Positions 27,664-37,954 are shown, numbered from the stretch's first letter. The stretch: DNA of 64,000 nt from Bradyrhizobium iriomotense (GCF_030160715.1 NZ_BSOW01000043.1:1-64000); one strand, 5' to 3'. Notes: generated by a model from the sequence alone, not told the origin. Translations and numbers: made by a program.

Positions 27664-29003
27664 ACGGCTCCGCTGACAGCTCAAAGGCGTCGCTCGGTGA
27701 CGTGATCGGGCGGCTGTCGGCGCTGCATCAGAAGCGGATCGATCTCGGGCTCGAGCGGATGCATCGCCTGCTCGAGCGGCTCGGCCATCCCGAAAGCAAG
27801 CTGCCGCCGGTGATCCACATTGCCGGCACCAACGGCAAGGGTTCGACACTCGCTTATCTGCGTGCAACGCTCGAAGCCGCGGGCCTGCGCGTCCACGCCT
27901 ATACCTCGCCCTATCTGGTGCGGATCAACGAATGCGTCCGGCTCGGCCGCGTTGGCGGCGGCGTGCTGGTCGGCGACGACGAGTTGCGTGCCGCGTTTGA
28001 AGAGGTCGAGCGCGTCAATGCCGGTGAGCCTGCGACCGTGTTCGAGCTCAAGACCGCCGCCGCCTTTCACCTGTTCGCGCAAAATCCGGCCGATGTCGTG
28101 CTGCTCGAAGTCGGCCTCGGCGGACGGCTCGATTCGACCAATGTGATCGACACGCCCGCGGCCTGTGTGATCACGCCGATCAGCATGGACCACATGGATT
28201 TCCTTGGGCCGACCTTGAGCGGGATCGCGGGCGAGAAGGCAGGGATCATCAAGCGCGGCGTGCCCGTGATATCGGCCGAGCAGACGCCGGAGGCGATGGC
28301 GGTGATCGAGGCGCAGGCCAAGCGCATGCACGCGCCGCTGTTTGCGGCGGGCGAGAGCTGGCACGTCAATGTCGAGCACGGGCGGCTGGTCTATTCCGAC
28401 GATCGCGGCCTGATGGATCTTGCGGCGCCGCGCCTGTTCGGCCGTCACCAGTTCGACAATGCCGGCCTTGCGATCGCGACGCTGCGCGCCACCAGCGCCT
28501 TCAAGATCTCTCATGCGGCGTTCGAAGCCGGTATCGTCGGCGCCGATTGGCCGGCGCGGATGCAACGAATCACCTCCGGCGCGCTGCTCGGCTGGGGGCC
28601 GCAGGGTTCCGAGATCTGGCTCGATGGCGGACATAACGCCGAAGGGGGCCGCGTTGCGGCCGCCGCGCTCGGCGATCTCGAGGAGCGGGTGTCGCGGCCA
28701 CTGGTCGTGATCGCCGGCATGATGGCCAACAAGGACGCGCAGGGCTTTCTCGCCAATTTCGCCGGCCTCACCCGTCACATCATCGCAGTGCCGATTCCGG
28801 GAGCCGAGAATGCGATGCCGGCCGACCGGCTCGCGGACGCCGCACGCAGTTTTGGCATGCGCGTCGAGATCGCGCCCGGCGTCGAGGCTGCGCTCCGCGC
28901 GCTGTCGCAGCTCGCCTATGACGTGCGGCCGCGCATCCTGATCACCGGCTCGCTCTATCTCGCCGGCCACGTGCTCGCGCTCAACGGCACGCCTCCTGCA
29001 TGA
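27660..29003 (+). CDS. folC: Folylpolyglutamate synthase / dihydrofolate synthase
   Basis: A 447-residue Mur-ligase-family enzyme that adds glutamate to folates. The P-loop reads HIAGTNGKGSTLAYLRA near residue 55, LEVGLGGRLDSTNVI and the ISMDHMDFLGPTLSGIAGEKAGIIK block follow, and the C-terminal domain has WLDGGHNAEGG. The GTG start (27660) overlaps the accD stop as GTGA. Confidence 0.95.
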   Translation: MNGSADSSKASLGDVIGRLSALHQKRIDLGLERMHRLLERLGHPESKLPPVIHIAGTNGKGSTLAYLRATLEAAGLRVHAYTSPYLVRINECVRLGRVGGGVLVGDDELRAAFEEVERVNAGEPATVFELKTAAAFHLFAQNPADVVLLEVGLGGRLDSTNVIDTPAACVITPISMDHMDFLGPTLSGIAGEKAGIIKRGVPVISAEQTPEAMAVIEAQAKRMHAPLFAAGESWHVNVEHGRLVYSDDRGLMDLAAPRLFGRHQFDNAGLAIATLRATSAFKISHAAFEAGIVGADWPARMQRITSGALLGWGPQGSEIWLDGGHNAEGGRVAAAALGDLEERVSRPLVVIAGMMANKDAQGFLANFAGLTRHIIAVPIPGAENAMPADRLADAARSFGMRVEIAPGVEAALRALSQLAYDVRPRILITGSLYLAGHVLALNGTPPA

Positions 29004-29007
29004 CAGG

Positions 29008-29133
29008 TCTCGTGTCCCGGACGCGCTGCAACGCGTTAGCGTTGCTGCGCAGAGCCGGGACCCAGAATGCCGCCACATGGGCCCCGGCTCTGCAGCGCAT
29101 CGTTTCACGCCGCGCTGCGTCCGGGGCACGAGA
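29008..29133. repeat. Palindrome-ended intergenic repeat, copy B
   Basis: A 126-bp element starting five bases after the folC stop. Ends are TCTCGTGTCCCGGACGC and GCGTCCGGGGCACGAGA, matching at 16 of 17 positions as an inverted repeat. Interior segments (CGGGACCCAG, GGGCCCCGGCTCTGC) are shared with copy C. Confidence 0.75.
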
Positions 29134-29139
29134 TAGGGA

Positions 29140-29889
29140 ATGACGATGCGTTTTGCCGCGATTGCCGACGTCCACGGAAACTACCTCGCGCTGGAGGCGG
29201 TCCTCGCCGATATCCGCGCGGAGGGCGTCACCGACATCGTCAATCTCGGCGACATGCTGAGCGGCCCGCTCGATGCGCGTCCGACGATCGACATCCTGAT
29301 GCGGCTGGACGCCGTGCACGTGCTCGGCAACCACGATCGCTATCTCCTCGACCGCCCGCCTGAGAAAATGGGCTCATGGGATCGTCCCGTCCATGCGCAG
29401 CTCGATGCCGGACATCTCGACTGGCTGCGCGCGCAACCGATGGCGCGTGTGTTTCGCGATCAGGTGTTCCTCTGCCACGCGACACCGGAGGACGACGAAA
29501 TCTATTGGCTCGATACCGTTCATCCCGACGGCACGGTGGCGCTATCGCCACTCGACAGGATCGAGCAGTTCGCGCAAGGCATCACGCAATCGCTGATCCT
29601 CTGCGCGCACACGCACCTTGCCCGCGTCGTGCGCTTGCGCGACGGCCGGCTGATCGTCAATCCCGGCAGCGTCGGCAGCCCCGGCTATCGCGACAAGCAT
29701 CCGTTGCCGCACGTTGTTGAAGCAGGCACGCCGCACGCGCGCTATGCGATCCTCGAGCTGGTGAGCGGTGCCTGGCAGGTGACGTTCCGCCACGTCGCCT
29801 ATGATCACGAGGCGATGGCCGCGCTGGCGCGGCGCAACGGTCAGCCGGAGCTGGCGCAGGCGCTGGCGACAGGCTGGATCAAGCCGTGA
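29140..29889 (+). CDS. Metallophosphoesterase family protein
   Basis: A 249-residue calcineurin-like phosphoesterase (YfcE/MJ0936 subgroup). Metal ligands are in IADVHGNYLALEAVL, NLGDMLSGP, LGNHDRYL and ILCAHTHLARVV, with the following NPGSVGSPGYRD. The substrate is unknown; such proteins can be phosphodiesterases or protein phosphatases. An alternative ATG lies two codons downstream (29146). A shared hairpin separates it from the convergent trxA. Confidence 0.88.
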   Translation: MTMRFAAIADVHGNYLALEAVLADIRAEGVTDIVNLGDMLSGPLDARPTIDILMRLDAVHVLGNHDRYLLDRPPEKMGSWDRPVHAQLDAGHLDWLRAQPMARVFRDQVFLCHATPEDDEIYWLDTVHPDGTVALSPLDRIEQFAQGITQSLILCAHTHLARVVRLRDGRLIVNPGSVGSPGYRDKHPLPHVVEAGTPHARYAILELVSGAWQVTFRHVAYDHEAMAALARRNGQPELAQALATGWIKP

Positions 29890-29896
29890 AAAACAA

Positions 29897-29921
29897 AACG
29901 GCCGGCGTTGGGCCGGCCGTT
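29897..29921 (-). terminator. Rho-independent terminator of trxA
   Basis: ACGGCCGGC (29898-29906) and GCCGGCCGT (29912-29920) form a nine-pair stem with a five-base loop. On the minus strand it is followed by TTTTGTTTTT, so it ends trxA; it may also block readthrough from the phosphoesterase. Confidence 0.88.
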
Positions 29922-29948
29922 CAGAATTCTCGTCAGTCGCAAAGCGCC

Positions 29949-30269
29949 TCAGACCGCAGCGGTGATCCACTGCTGGAGCTTCGCCTTCGGCGCCGCGCCG
30001 ACCTGGCGGGAGGCCATCTCGCCGCCCTTGAAGATCATCAGGGTCGGGATCGACATCACGCCGTACTTCGACGCGGTCTTCGGGCTCTCGTCGACGTTGA
30101 GCTTGACGATCTTGACCTTGTCGCCCATCGCGCCGGCGATCTCGTCGAGCGCGGGTGCGATCATGCGGCAGGGGCCGCACCATTCGGCCCAGAAATCGAC
30201 GACCACGGGGCCGTTCGCCTTGAGCACTTCGGCTTCGAAATCGGCGTCAGAAACCTTGCCAACGGCCAT
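29949..30269 (-). CDS. trxA: Thioredoxin
   Basis: A 106-residue thioredoxin with the active site WAEWCGPCRMIAP (Cys31, Cys34), the buried Asp in VVVDFWAEW and the cis-Pro in SIPTLMIFKGG. The ATG at 30267-30269 gives the regular N-terminus; a longer frame to 30329 is unlikely. It lies downstream of addA on the same strand. Confidence 0.96.
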   Translation of the reverse strand: MAVGKVSDADFEAEVLKANGPVVVDFWAEWCGPCRMIAPALDEIAGAMGDKVKIVKLNVDESPKTASKYGVMSIPTLMIFKGGEMASRQVGAAPKAKLQQWITAAV

Positions 30270-30338
30270 TGGAGTACCTCGTTCGGTTGAAAGGAAACGG
30301 CGCGACGTGGAATCGCGCCTAACGATCATGGCGTCAAC

Positions 30339-33300
30339 CTATGAACGAGGCCTTGCCGGGTCAAGGACGCTCACGCCGACATGAAGGGATGCCAGCGCCG
30401 CGTCCAGCGCGGGAGCGGAAATCTCCATATATTCAAGGGTCTCGGTCCAGAGCAGGGCCGCGCCGATCGGCGTTTGGGGATAAAGCCGGGAGAGCACGGC
30501 CCGGTACAGCGCGAGCTGACGGACGTAGGCGGCCGGCGCCTCGGCGGCGCTCCTCGGCGCCACCTGGTTGGTCTTGAAATCAACGATCAGGACCTCCTCG
30601 GGGGTCACCACCAGCCGGTCGATCTGGCCTGAGACCAGCGCCGGCGGCCGGCCGGATCGCTCCAACCGGCCGACGATGGCGACCTCGGCGCGGCTGCCGG
30701 GGGCGAACACGGCGGCAAAGCGCGGCGCGGCGATCAAGGCGAGCACCTTGTCGGCCAGCGCCGTGCGGTCGGCTTCCGGCCAGTCCGCGGCGTTGCGCGC
30801 CATGAAGCCGAGCGCGGCCTCGGGCCGGCGGTCGGGAGCGATATCGGGCAGGGATTGCAGCAGCCGGTGCACCAGCGTGCCGCGCTGTAATGCGAGGGCC
30901 CGGGACTGGACCGATTCGCCCGTGCGCACCGCGCGGCCGTCCCCGGCAGCTTGCCCCGATGGGCGCACCGGATCCTCATCGAGGATTTCTTTCGGTGCGG
31001 GGCTTCGCAGCCAGTCCGGCAGGGCGATGGTTTCTTCGGTCGAGGTCGCGGGCGTGCCCAGCGCCGCGACTTCCTCCGGCCGGGCAAAGCGGGTCACCTT
31101 GCCGAGTGGCGTCTCGATCGTCTGCTTTTCAAGGCCAGAACCGGTGAGGCCTTTGTCGACGAGGTCGTACCAGCAGAGCTTGCGCACGGTGTTCATGTTG
31201 CCGGGCATGCAGCCGCCGACGATCAGCCGGTCGGCCGCGCGCGTCATCGCGACATAGAGAAGGCGGCGATACTCGTCCTCGGTTTCCTCGAGCATGGCCT
31301 TGCGCGCGTCGATGACTGGTTTCGGATCGTCCGCCTTGCGGCCGGCCCAGACCACGACCTCACCGCCATTGCCGCGCGGCACCTGGATCAACCGCAGGCG
31401 CTGCGTGTCCGAGGGCGAGGAGGTGGTGTCGACCATGAACACCACGGAGGCCTCCAGCCCCTTGGCGCCGTGCACGGTCATCACGCGGACCTCGTCGCGC
31501 GATATCTCCATGTCGCGCTTCACCTCGGTGTCGGCCGAGCGCAGCCAGGCCATGAAGCCTTGCAGCGAGGCCGGCGCCTTGCGCTCGTAGTTCAGCGCGA
31601 GCTCCAGGAATTCGTCGAGCGCGTCATTGGCCTCATGGCCGAGCCGGCGCAGGATGCGCGCGCGGCCCTGATCGCCGCCGAGCAGCCAGGCATAGAAGGC
31701 GAACGGCGTCTCGTTGCGCGCGCGGGCCTCGCAGGCTTCCAGCCGGCGCTGCACGGCTGCGAATGTCTCGCTTGTTCGCGCGTGCTCGGCCAGCGCGCGG
31801 CGCAGCGAGCCCTTGCGGTCCCAGGCGAGCGCAAACAAATCGTCGTCGTCGAGGCCGAACAGCGGGCTCTTCAGCACCACCGCGAGCGCAAGATCGTCCT
31901 GCGGCAACAGCAGCACATCGGCGAGGTTCATCAAATCGATGATCGCGATGTGCTCGGTCAGCTTCAGCCGGTCGGCGCCGGCGACGGGAACGCCGGCGTG
32001 CTTCAGCGCCTGGATCACCGCGTCGAACGCATTGCCGCGCCGCCGCACCAGGATCAGCATGTCGCCATAGCGCAGGGGCCGCCGCTCGCCGGCATGTCCC
32101 GTGAGCGTGCCGCTCTCCACCAGACGTTTGATCTCGGCCTGGATGCGGCGGGCGAGCTTCACCTCGGGGCTGGTCACGGAGACGCCGTCGAACGGCGCGC
32201 GCCAGCCTTCGATGTCCTGCCGGTCGTCGGCTTCCGCGAGATCCCAGAGCTCGATCAGGCTCGGACCGGCATCGGCAAGCGCATTGTGCAGGGGATGGCC
32301 GATCTCGATCGCGTGGATGCTCTTGTAGATCTCCGCCTCGCGGAAGACGCGGTCGACCGAATGCAGGATCGTTGCACCCGAACGAAACGAATAGGTGAAC
32401 GCGACCGGATCGAATTTCAGCCCGGCTGCGGTGAACTTGCGGTGCAGCTCGCGCCGGCGTGCGTCGAACTCGTGCGGGGCGGCGCCCTGGAAGGAGAAGA
32501 TCGACTGCTTCTCGTCGCCGACGGCGAAGATGGTGCGGTTGAGCCCCTCGCGTGCGCCTTCGCCTGCGGTGAACTCGGAGATGATGTGCGCGACGATGTC
32601 CCATTGCCGCGGGCTCGTGTCCTGCGCCTCGTCGATCAGCACGTGATCGACGCCGCGGTCGAGCTTGTAGTGCACCCAGCCCGAGCTGACACGATTCAGC
32701 ATCGTCAGCGTCTTGTCGATGAGATCGTCGTAATCGAGCAGGCCGCGTTCCTGCTTTTCGCGACGATAGTTCGCCGCAGCGGCGATTGCGATATGCAGCA
32801 GCGCCTCGGTGCGGTCGCGCACGGTGACCGCGCGGCGACGCTCGATCAGTCCGGCGAGGCGCTGCACCTCGGCCTCGAACAGGCGCGCGACGGACGGGTT
32901 GTGTTCGCCGAACTTCTTGGTGATCACCGCCTTGCGCGGCAGCTTCTCGTCGGTGAGGAACACGCTCAAATAAGCGTCGACCTGCGCGCTGCCGGAAAAC
33001 ACTTTTGCGGCGCGTAAGCGCTCCGCCTGGTCGTTGTCGGACTTGCTGCCGTCCTCAAGCGCAAAGCCGATGTCGTCCCAGCGCGCTCGCGGCAGGAACG
33101 GACCATCGAGAATCTGGAGCTCGATGTCCTCCATGCGATCGCCTGCATCGACGCCCAGCACCGCCGCCATCTCCGCTGCTGCTGCTTCGGCGCTGCCGGC
33201 CGCATCGGTCCAGGCCATGAAATGATCGCGGCTGAGACAGGCTTCGCGCACGACCTCCTTGAAGGTGACGTCGGCGGCGCTCGCCATCGCGGTCAGCAGC

Positions 33301-33848
33301 GCGCGGCCGGTGACGCTTTCAGGATCGCGCGCAGCCTCCAGCAGCACCTTCAGATTGGCGCGCTCCATCATGTCGGTCTGGTCGCGCTCGTCGATCACGG
33401 CGAAGCGTGCCGGCACATTGGCCTCGAACGGAAACTGCTGGAGCAGCCGCGTGCACAGCGCATGAATGGTCTGCACCTTCAGCCCGCCCGGAGTCTCCAA
33501 TGCGCAGGCGAACAGTTTTCGCGCCTCGCGCCGCAGTTTGGTGTTGGGGTAGGGGATACCGGCCGCGCGGATTGCATCGTCTAGCGCGGCATCGTCCAGC
33601 GTCACCCAATGGCCGAGCGTTGTGAATACGCGCTCGGCCATGTTGGCGGCGGCTGCTTTCGTAAAGGTGATGCAGAGGATCTTTTCCGGCGGCACACTAG
33701 CAAGCAGAAGACGGATCACCCGCTGCACCAGCACATGGGTCTTGCCCGAGCCGGCATTGGCCGACACGAAGGCCGATGCGTTCGGGTCGGACGCGCGCGC
33801 CTGCGTGGCACGCACGGCGTCGGGGATGGGACGAGGCGCCTTCACCAT
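30339..33848 (-). CDS. addA: Double-strand break repair helicase-nuclease AddA
   Basis: A 1169-residue UvrD-type helicase with a RecB-family nuclease domain. Walker A is SANAGSGKTHVLVQRVIRLL near residue 30, the DEAD-like Walker B is VLIDEAQDTSPRQW, motif V-VI resembles VMTVHGAKGLEASVVF and LLYVAMTRAADRLIV, and the C-terminal nuclease motif is LIVDFKTNQ. With AddB it resects DNA ends for RecA. The ATG at 33846-33848 overlaps the addB stop by seven bases; an upstream start at 33881 is less likely. Confidence 0.95.
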   Translation of the reverse strand: MVKAPRPIPDAVRATQARASDPNASAFVSANAGSGKTHVLVQRVIRLLLASVPPEKILCITFTKAAAANMAERVFTTLGHWVTLDDAALDDAIRAAGIPYPNTKLRREARKLFACALETPGGLKVQTIHALCTRLLQQFPFEANVPARFAVIDERDQTDMMERANLKVLLEAARDPESVTGRALLTAMASAADVTFKEVVREACLSRDHFMAWTDAAGSAEAAAAEMAAVLGVDAGDRMEDIELQILDGPFLPRARWDDIGFALEDGSKSDNDQAERLRAAKVFSGSAQVDAYLSVFLTDEKLPRKAVITKKFGEHNPSVARLFEAEVQRLAGLIERRRAVTVRDRTEALLHIAIAAAANYRREKQERGLLDYDDLIDKTLTMLNRVSSGWVHYKLDRGVDHVLIDEAQDTSPRQWDIVAHIISEFTAGEGAREGLNRTIFAVGDEKQSIFSFQGAAPHEFDARRRELHRKFTAAGLKFDPVAFTYSFRSGATILHSVDRVFREAEIYKSIHAIEIGHPLHNALADAGPSLIELWDLAEADDRQDIEGWRAPFDGVSVTSPEVKLARRIQAEIKRLVESGTLTGHAGERRPLRYGDMLILVRRRGNAFDAVIQALKHAGVPVAGADRLKLTEHIAIIDLMNLADVLLLPQDDLALAVVLKSPLFGLDDDDLFALAWDRKGSLRRALAEHARTSETFAAVQRRLEACEARARNETPFAFYAWLLGGDQGRARILRRLGHEANDALDEFLELALNYERKAPASLQGFMAWLRSADTEVKRDMEISRDEVRVMTVHGAKGLEASVVFMVDTTSSPSDTQRLRLIQVPRGNGGEVVVWAGRKADDPKPVIDARKAMLEETEDEYRRLLYVAMTRAADRLIVGGCMPGNMNTVRKLCWYDLVDKGLTGSGLEKQTIETPLGKVTRFARPEEVAALGTPATSTEETIALPDWLRSPAPKEILDEDPVRPSGQAAGDGRAVRTGESVQSRALALQRGTLVHRLLQSLPDIAPDRRPEAALGFMARNAADWPEADRTALADKVLALIAAPRFAAVFAPGSRAEVAIVGRLERSGRPPALVSGQIDRLVVTPEEVLIVDFKTNQVAPRSAAEAPAAYVRQLALYRAVLSRLYPQTPIGAALLWTETLEYMEISAPALDAALASLHVGVSVLDPARPRS

Positions 33849-36800
33849 TCCTCGATCCCCAGGCCGCCGGCGGCGGACCATTCCTTGATGCGCGCGAGAT
33901 CGTCATAGCTGCCGTAGCGGTTGGTCCACATCGGCAGGTTCAGCGAGGTGTAGGCCTGGTTCTCGTCCTCGAAGGCGCGGATCAGCGCTTCCAGCTTGTT
34001 TCGCGCTTCCGCAGCTGCGGTGTCCGGTGGCTGCGGCGCATCGCTCGGTTTGATCTTGAGCTCGAGGATGCGCTCTTCGGCGGGCGGATTGTTGCCGCTG
34101 AGGCGAACGTAAACGAGCTGGCTGACGGATGAGCCGGCATCGATGTCGGGAAAACCGCCCTCGCGCAGGATCGCCGCCTCCAGCGTGAGCTGCGGCGACA
34201 ATCCCATACGCACCTGCTTGCCGGTCGGCGGCTGGCCGGTCTTGTAGTCGAGGATCGCATAGCCGCCGCCCTGGCGCCGCTCGATCCGATCGGCGCGCGC
34301 GGACAGATAAAACGTGCGCTCATTGTCGAGCGGGATGGATATCTCGCCGCGGGTCTCGGCGGCGATCGCTTCGATCGCATCGCGCCGCGCCTGCTCCCAT
34401 TCGCCAAACCAGCGGGCGATGCGCTGAAAGCGCGGCCACCACAGCGCGCGCGCTTCAGGGCGCTCCATCAGCGGTGCAAAATGCTTCTCGCCGATCGCGC
34501 GCAGGACGCGTGCGGGATCTTGCGGCAAGCGGGCGGCATAGGCTTCGGTGAACTCGCCCAGCGCATCGTGGATCGCAGAGCCGCGGTCGGCGGCCGAGAG
34601 CGGCATGTCGACGGGATCGAGCGCATCCAGCCGCAAGATGTACTTTGCGTAGATCGTGTAGGGATCGCGCAGCCAGTCCTCGATCGCGGTGACCGACAGT
34701 TTCAGCGGCCGCGTCGCACGCGGCGGCCGCGGCTCGGGCTGCTTGATTGGCTTGACCGCGTCGGGCTGGTCCAGCGCGCCGGCGAACTGGACATATTTTT
34801 CGCCGGCGCGTCTTGCCGCCTTCCAGTGATCGTCACCCGCCACGGCCTCTAACCGGTGCAGGAAGCGAGAGGCCACCGCCGGCGCGCCACCGGCCTTGGC
34901 GGAGTGGGTGAGGATGACCTCGTCGGCGCCGAGTAGTTGCGCGAAGTCATGCGCGGAGAGGCCGATGCGGCGCTCCGGCAGGTCGAGGCCGAGCTCGTGC
35001 CGCATCGGGCGGCTGAGCCAGGGATCGATGCGCGGCGAGGGCGGCCACACGCCTTCGATCAGTCCGCCGACGATGATGCGGTCGGCCTGCATCAAACGCG
35101 ATTCCAGGGGACCGTAGATCTGAAGCCGCGCACCGGGCTTGTCCGGCCGCCGCACCGCGCGGTCGCCGAACGCGGTCTGGAACACATCCGCATAATCCGA
35201 GAGCGGAACCACCAGCCCGCTCGTCGTGCCGCCGCGCAAGAGATCATCGAAGGCGCCGGCGAGCGCCAGTCCCTCGCGGTCTTCGAAGGCAAGCGAGACG
35301 CCCTGCTCATCGCGCGACAGCGCGATCAGGATCTCGCGATGGCGATGCGCGAGCTCGGCGAAATCATGAGGCTTCGACGATGCCAGGCTCTCGATCGGCG
35401 CCAGCGTGGCTTGCAGGGCTACGATCAGTGCCTGGATGCGATCGAGGTCTTCGTCCCTGAGCCGCGCGCGGGGTTCACTCCGATGCAGCGCGGAGATCTC
35501 GTTGCGCCATAGTTTTGCAATCTCATCGCGGAAGCGGGCGAATTCGCGCGAGAGTCCCGCCGTGCCGGGCGGCGGGCGTGTCCCGCGCAGCACTGCGAGC
35601 TCCAAGCCCTCGATCGCACTCTTCCACGCGCCGGGCACGCCGCCGAGCCGGCACAGCGGATGCTTCAGCAGCGCGAGCAAGGTCGGCGGCTCCAGGCCCT
35701 TGGTTGCGACTTCCGCCGCAAGACGCGCAAAGGTGCCGGCGGAGGTTTCCATCAGCACGTCGCCGCCGGAATCGTCGAAGGCGAGATCCCAGCGCGCGAG
35801 CGCCGCCATCACCCGCCGCGCGAGCGCGCGATCCGGTGTGACCAGCGCGGCGGACTTGTCGAGATGTCGCGCCTCGCGCATCGCAATTGCGATGGCGAGT
35901 GCTTCCATCTCGGGATTGGGCGCCTCGACGACGGCAAGCCCCTTCATGCCGGCGGCGATCTTGCCGGCGACGTCGCTCTGCTTCAGCCGGTCGTGCCATT
36001 TCTCGGTGGCGCTTGACGGCCGCATCGATTCGGAGGCCAGGAGATCGCGGCCACCTGTGGCCTGCGGCGCGATACTATCGACGTCGCTGCGCTTGATACC
36101 GAAGCGCTGCAACAGGGCATGCATGGCATATTGCGGATGGTTCGAGGCCGGATGCTCCGCGAACTTGCCCAGCGCATCGCGCACGCCGCCGATGGTCCGC
36201 CAGGCATCCTCGTCGAGATCGGTGTCGAGCCCCGGCAGCACCACTGCGCCATGCGGGAGCGACGCCACCGCGTGCAGGAATTTTGCCGTGGCCGGCATCG
36301 AACCGGTCGAGCCCGCTGCGATCACGGGTCCTGCGGGATGCGTGGTCAGCCGCTTGGCTTCTGCGGCGATGAGTTGATCGCGCCGCGCCGCCGGCTCGAT
36401 CCGGTTGATCTCGGCGAGATGGTTGGGCCAAGCCTCGCGCGCGATGCGCAGGAACTGGAGCGAGTGCTGCCAGTATTGATCGAGCTGGTCGGGGATCAGC
36501 CCGTCGAGCGCGCTCCAGTCGACGCCGCGCGTCACCATGTCGTCGATGAGGCGCGCCAGATCCGAGGCGAGCGCCAGCGTCGAGGCGGGGCCGCCGACCA
36601 CCAGCGGCGCCAGCACCGGACCTTTGGCCCAGGCTGCGACCAGCCGCGCCAGTGTCAACCTGCGTTCGAGCTCGCCTAAACGAGGCGGAATGTCGAGCGG
36701 CGTCGTACCGGAAAACTGTTCGGCCTCGTCGGCAAAGGCGAGCTCGTCCTCGTCGATGTCGCCGAGGGCGACGATTCGCGGCAGCACCACCGCGTCCGCC

Positions 36801-36988
36801 TTCATCTCTTCCAGGAAGATCTCGCGCACCACCCGCATCGCGCGCCGTGTCGGCAGATAGAGCGTGGCGTCCGCCAGCCGCGCCGGCTCCTTGCGCGCCT
36901 CAAAGCCAACGACCAGCCGGCCGTCGAGCAGCGCGGCGACGACCGTGCGCAGGAAGGGAACCGAGACCGGAACGGTGAAGACGCGCAT
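33842..36988 (-). CDS. addB: Double-strand break repair protein AddB
   Basis: A 1048-residue partner of AddA. It begins MRVFTVPVSVPFLRTVVAAL, the alphaproteobacterial AddB start, and ends with a RecB-like nuclease domain carrying AILDYKTGQPPTGKQV. No intact Walker A motif was seen near the N-terminus, in keeping with this AddB group lacking helicase function. The ATG at 36986-36988 is preferred to one ten codons upstream. Translationally coupled to addA. Confidence 0.94.
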   Translation of the reverse strand: MRVFTVPVSVPFLRTVVAALLDGRLVVGFEARKEPARLADATLYLPTRRAMRVVREIFLEEMKADAVVLPRIVALGDIDEDELAFADEAEQFSGTTPLDIPPRLGELERRLTLARLVAAWAKGPVLAPLVVGGPASTLALASDLARLIDDMVTRGVDWSALDGLIPDQLDQYWQHSLQFLRIAREAWPNHLAEINRIEPAARRDQLIAAEAKRLTTHPAGPVIAAGSTGSMPATAKFLHAVASLPHGAVVLPGLDTDLDEDAWRTIGGVRDALGKFAEHPASNHPQYAMHALLQRFGIKRSDVDSIAPQATGGRDLLASESMRPSSATEKWHDRLKQSDVAGKIAAGMKGLAVVEAPNPEMEALAIAIAMREARHLDKSAALVTPDRALARRVMAALARWDLAFDDSGGDVLMETSAGTFARLAAEVATKGLEPPTLLALLKHPLCRLGGVPGAWKSAIEGLELAVLRGTRPPPGTAGLSREFARFRDEIAKLWRNEISALHRSEPRARLRDEDLDRIQALIVALQATLAPIESLASSKPHDFAELAHRHREILIALSRDEQGVSLAFEDREGLALAGAFDDLLRGGTTSGLVVPLSDYADVFQTAFGDRAVRRPDKPGARLQIYGPLESRLMQADRIIVGGLIEGVWPPSPRIDPWLSRPMRHELGLDLPERRIGLSAHDFAQLLGADEVILTHSAKAGGAPAVASRFLHRLEAVAGDDHWKAARRAGEKYVQFAGALDQPDAVKPIKQPEPRPPRATRPLKLSVTAIEDWLRDPYTIYAKYILRLDALDPVDMPLSAADRGSAIHDALGEFTEAYAARLPQDPARVLRAIGEKHFAPLMERPEARALWWPRFQRIARWFGEWEQARRDAIEAIAAETRGEISIPLDNERTFYLSARADRIERRQGGGYAILDYKTGQPPTGKQVRMGLSPQLTLEAAILREGGFPDIDAGSSVSQLVYVRLSGNNPPAEERILELKIKPSDAPQPPDTAAAEARNKLEALIRAFEDENQAYTSLNLPMWTNRYGSYDDLARIKEWSAAGGLGIEEW

Positions 36989-37087
36989 GAGCTGCCTGAT
37001 TCGGGGATCAGGCGCCAATATAGGGATGCAGCTTCAAATGGTCATGCATGGAGCCAGGGTCTTCCACGCTGTTCGCTCCGCTACGGC

Positions 37088-37226
37088 TGTCGTGCCCCGG
37101 ACGCAGCGCGGCATGAAAGGACGCACTGCTGAGCCGGGGCCCATGCTGCACATTGCGGTTACGGGATTGTGGGTCCCGGCTCAGCGGCAGCACCGCTGCG
37201 CGCTGCACCGCGTCCGGGACACGAGA
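37088..37226. repeat. Palindrome-ended intergenic repeat, copy C
   Basis: A 139-bp element between addB and murU. Ends TGTCGTGCCCCGGACGC and GCGTCCGGGACACGAGA match at 15 of 17 positions as inverted repeats. It shares interior GAGCCGGGGCCCATG and GGGTCCCGGCTCAG with copy B. It stops six bases from the murU stop codon. Confidence 0.75.
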
Positions 37227-37231
37227 GCGGT

Positions 37232-37954
37232 CTAAGCCACGCTCTCCAGAAACGCCTCTTCGGCGGCGTGCACGGCATCGGGGGTGCCGACATGCATCCA
37301 CAGGCCGTCGAGGCGCAGGCCGAACAGCCGCTCCTGCTCGCCGGCGCGGTCGAACATCTTGGTCAGCGAGAACTCGCCCTTGGGTGCACCGGCGAAGATC
37401 GTCGGCGTGATGATGGCTGCACCGGCATAGACGAACGGCACCACCTGGTGCTCGCGGCGGGCGCGCAGCGTGCCGTCCGGCTGCATCGAGTAGTCGCCGC
37501 GACCGCTGTAGCCAATGCTGCTCGCCGTCGGCGCCATCAACAAGAGGATGTCCATCCGCGCCGGATCGAAATTCTCCGCAAGCCGCTCGAGGTTGGAGCG
37601 CACACCGTCGATCCAAAGCGTGTCGGAGTTGACGTGGAAGAATGGGGCATCGCCCAGCAGCGGCAGTGCCTTGACCACGCCGCCGCCGGTGCCGAGCACC
37701 TGGTCGCGCTCATCCGAGATGATCGCGCGCGGCTGCTTGCGGCCGGCGACGTGGTCGATGATCTGGTCCGGCAGATAATGTACGTTGACCACGGCTTCGG
37801 TGACGCCGGCCTGGCCGAGCTTGTCGAGCACGTGGTCGAGCAGCGGCTGGCCCGCCACGCTCACCAGCGGCTTCGGCATCTTCTCCGTCAGGGGGCGCAT
37901 GCGCAGGCCGAGGCCCGCTGCGAGCACCATGGCTTTGGTCGGTTTGACGGGCAT
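37232..37954 (-). CDS. murU: N-acetylmuramate alpha-1-phosphate uridylyltransferase MurU-like
   Basis: A 240-residue nucleotidyltransferase. The N-terminal MVLAAGLGLRMRPLTEKMPKPLV is the GxGxRxxPLTxxxPKP nucleotide loop, and FHVNSDTLW holds the metal-binding Asp. MurU converts MurNAc-1-phosphate to UDP-MurNAc in the cell-wall recycling route that bypasses fosfomycin-sensitive MurA. The assignment over other sugar-nucleotide transferases relies on the nearby amgK-type kinase domain, which supplies its substrate; a PilZ gene lies between them. Confidence 0.82.
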   Translation of the reverse strand: MPVKPTKAMVLAAGLGLRMRPLTEKMPKPLVSVAGQPLLDHVLDKLGQAGVTEAVVNVHYLPDQIIDHVAGRKQPRAIISDERDQVLGTGGGVVKALPLLGDAPFFHVNSDTLWIDGVRSNLERLAENFDPARMDILLLMAPTASSIGYSGRGDYSMQPDGTLRARREHQVVPFVYAGAAIITPTIFAGAPKGEFSLTKMFDRAGEQERLFGLRLDGLWMHVGTPDAVHAAEEAFLESVA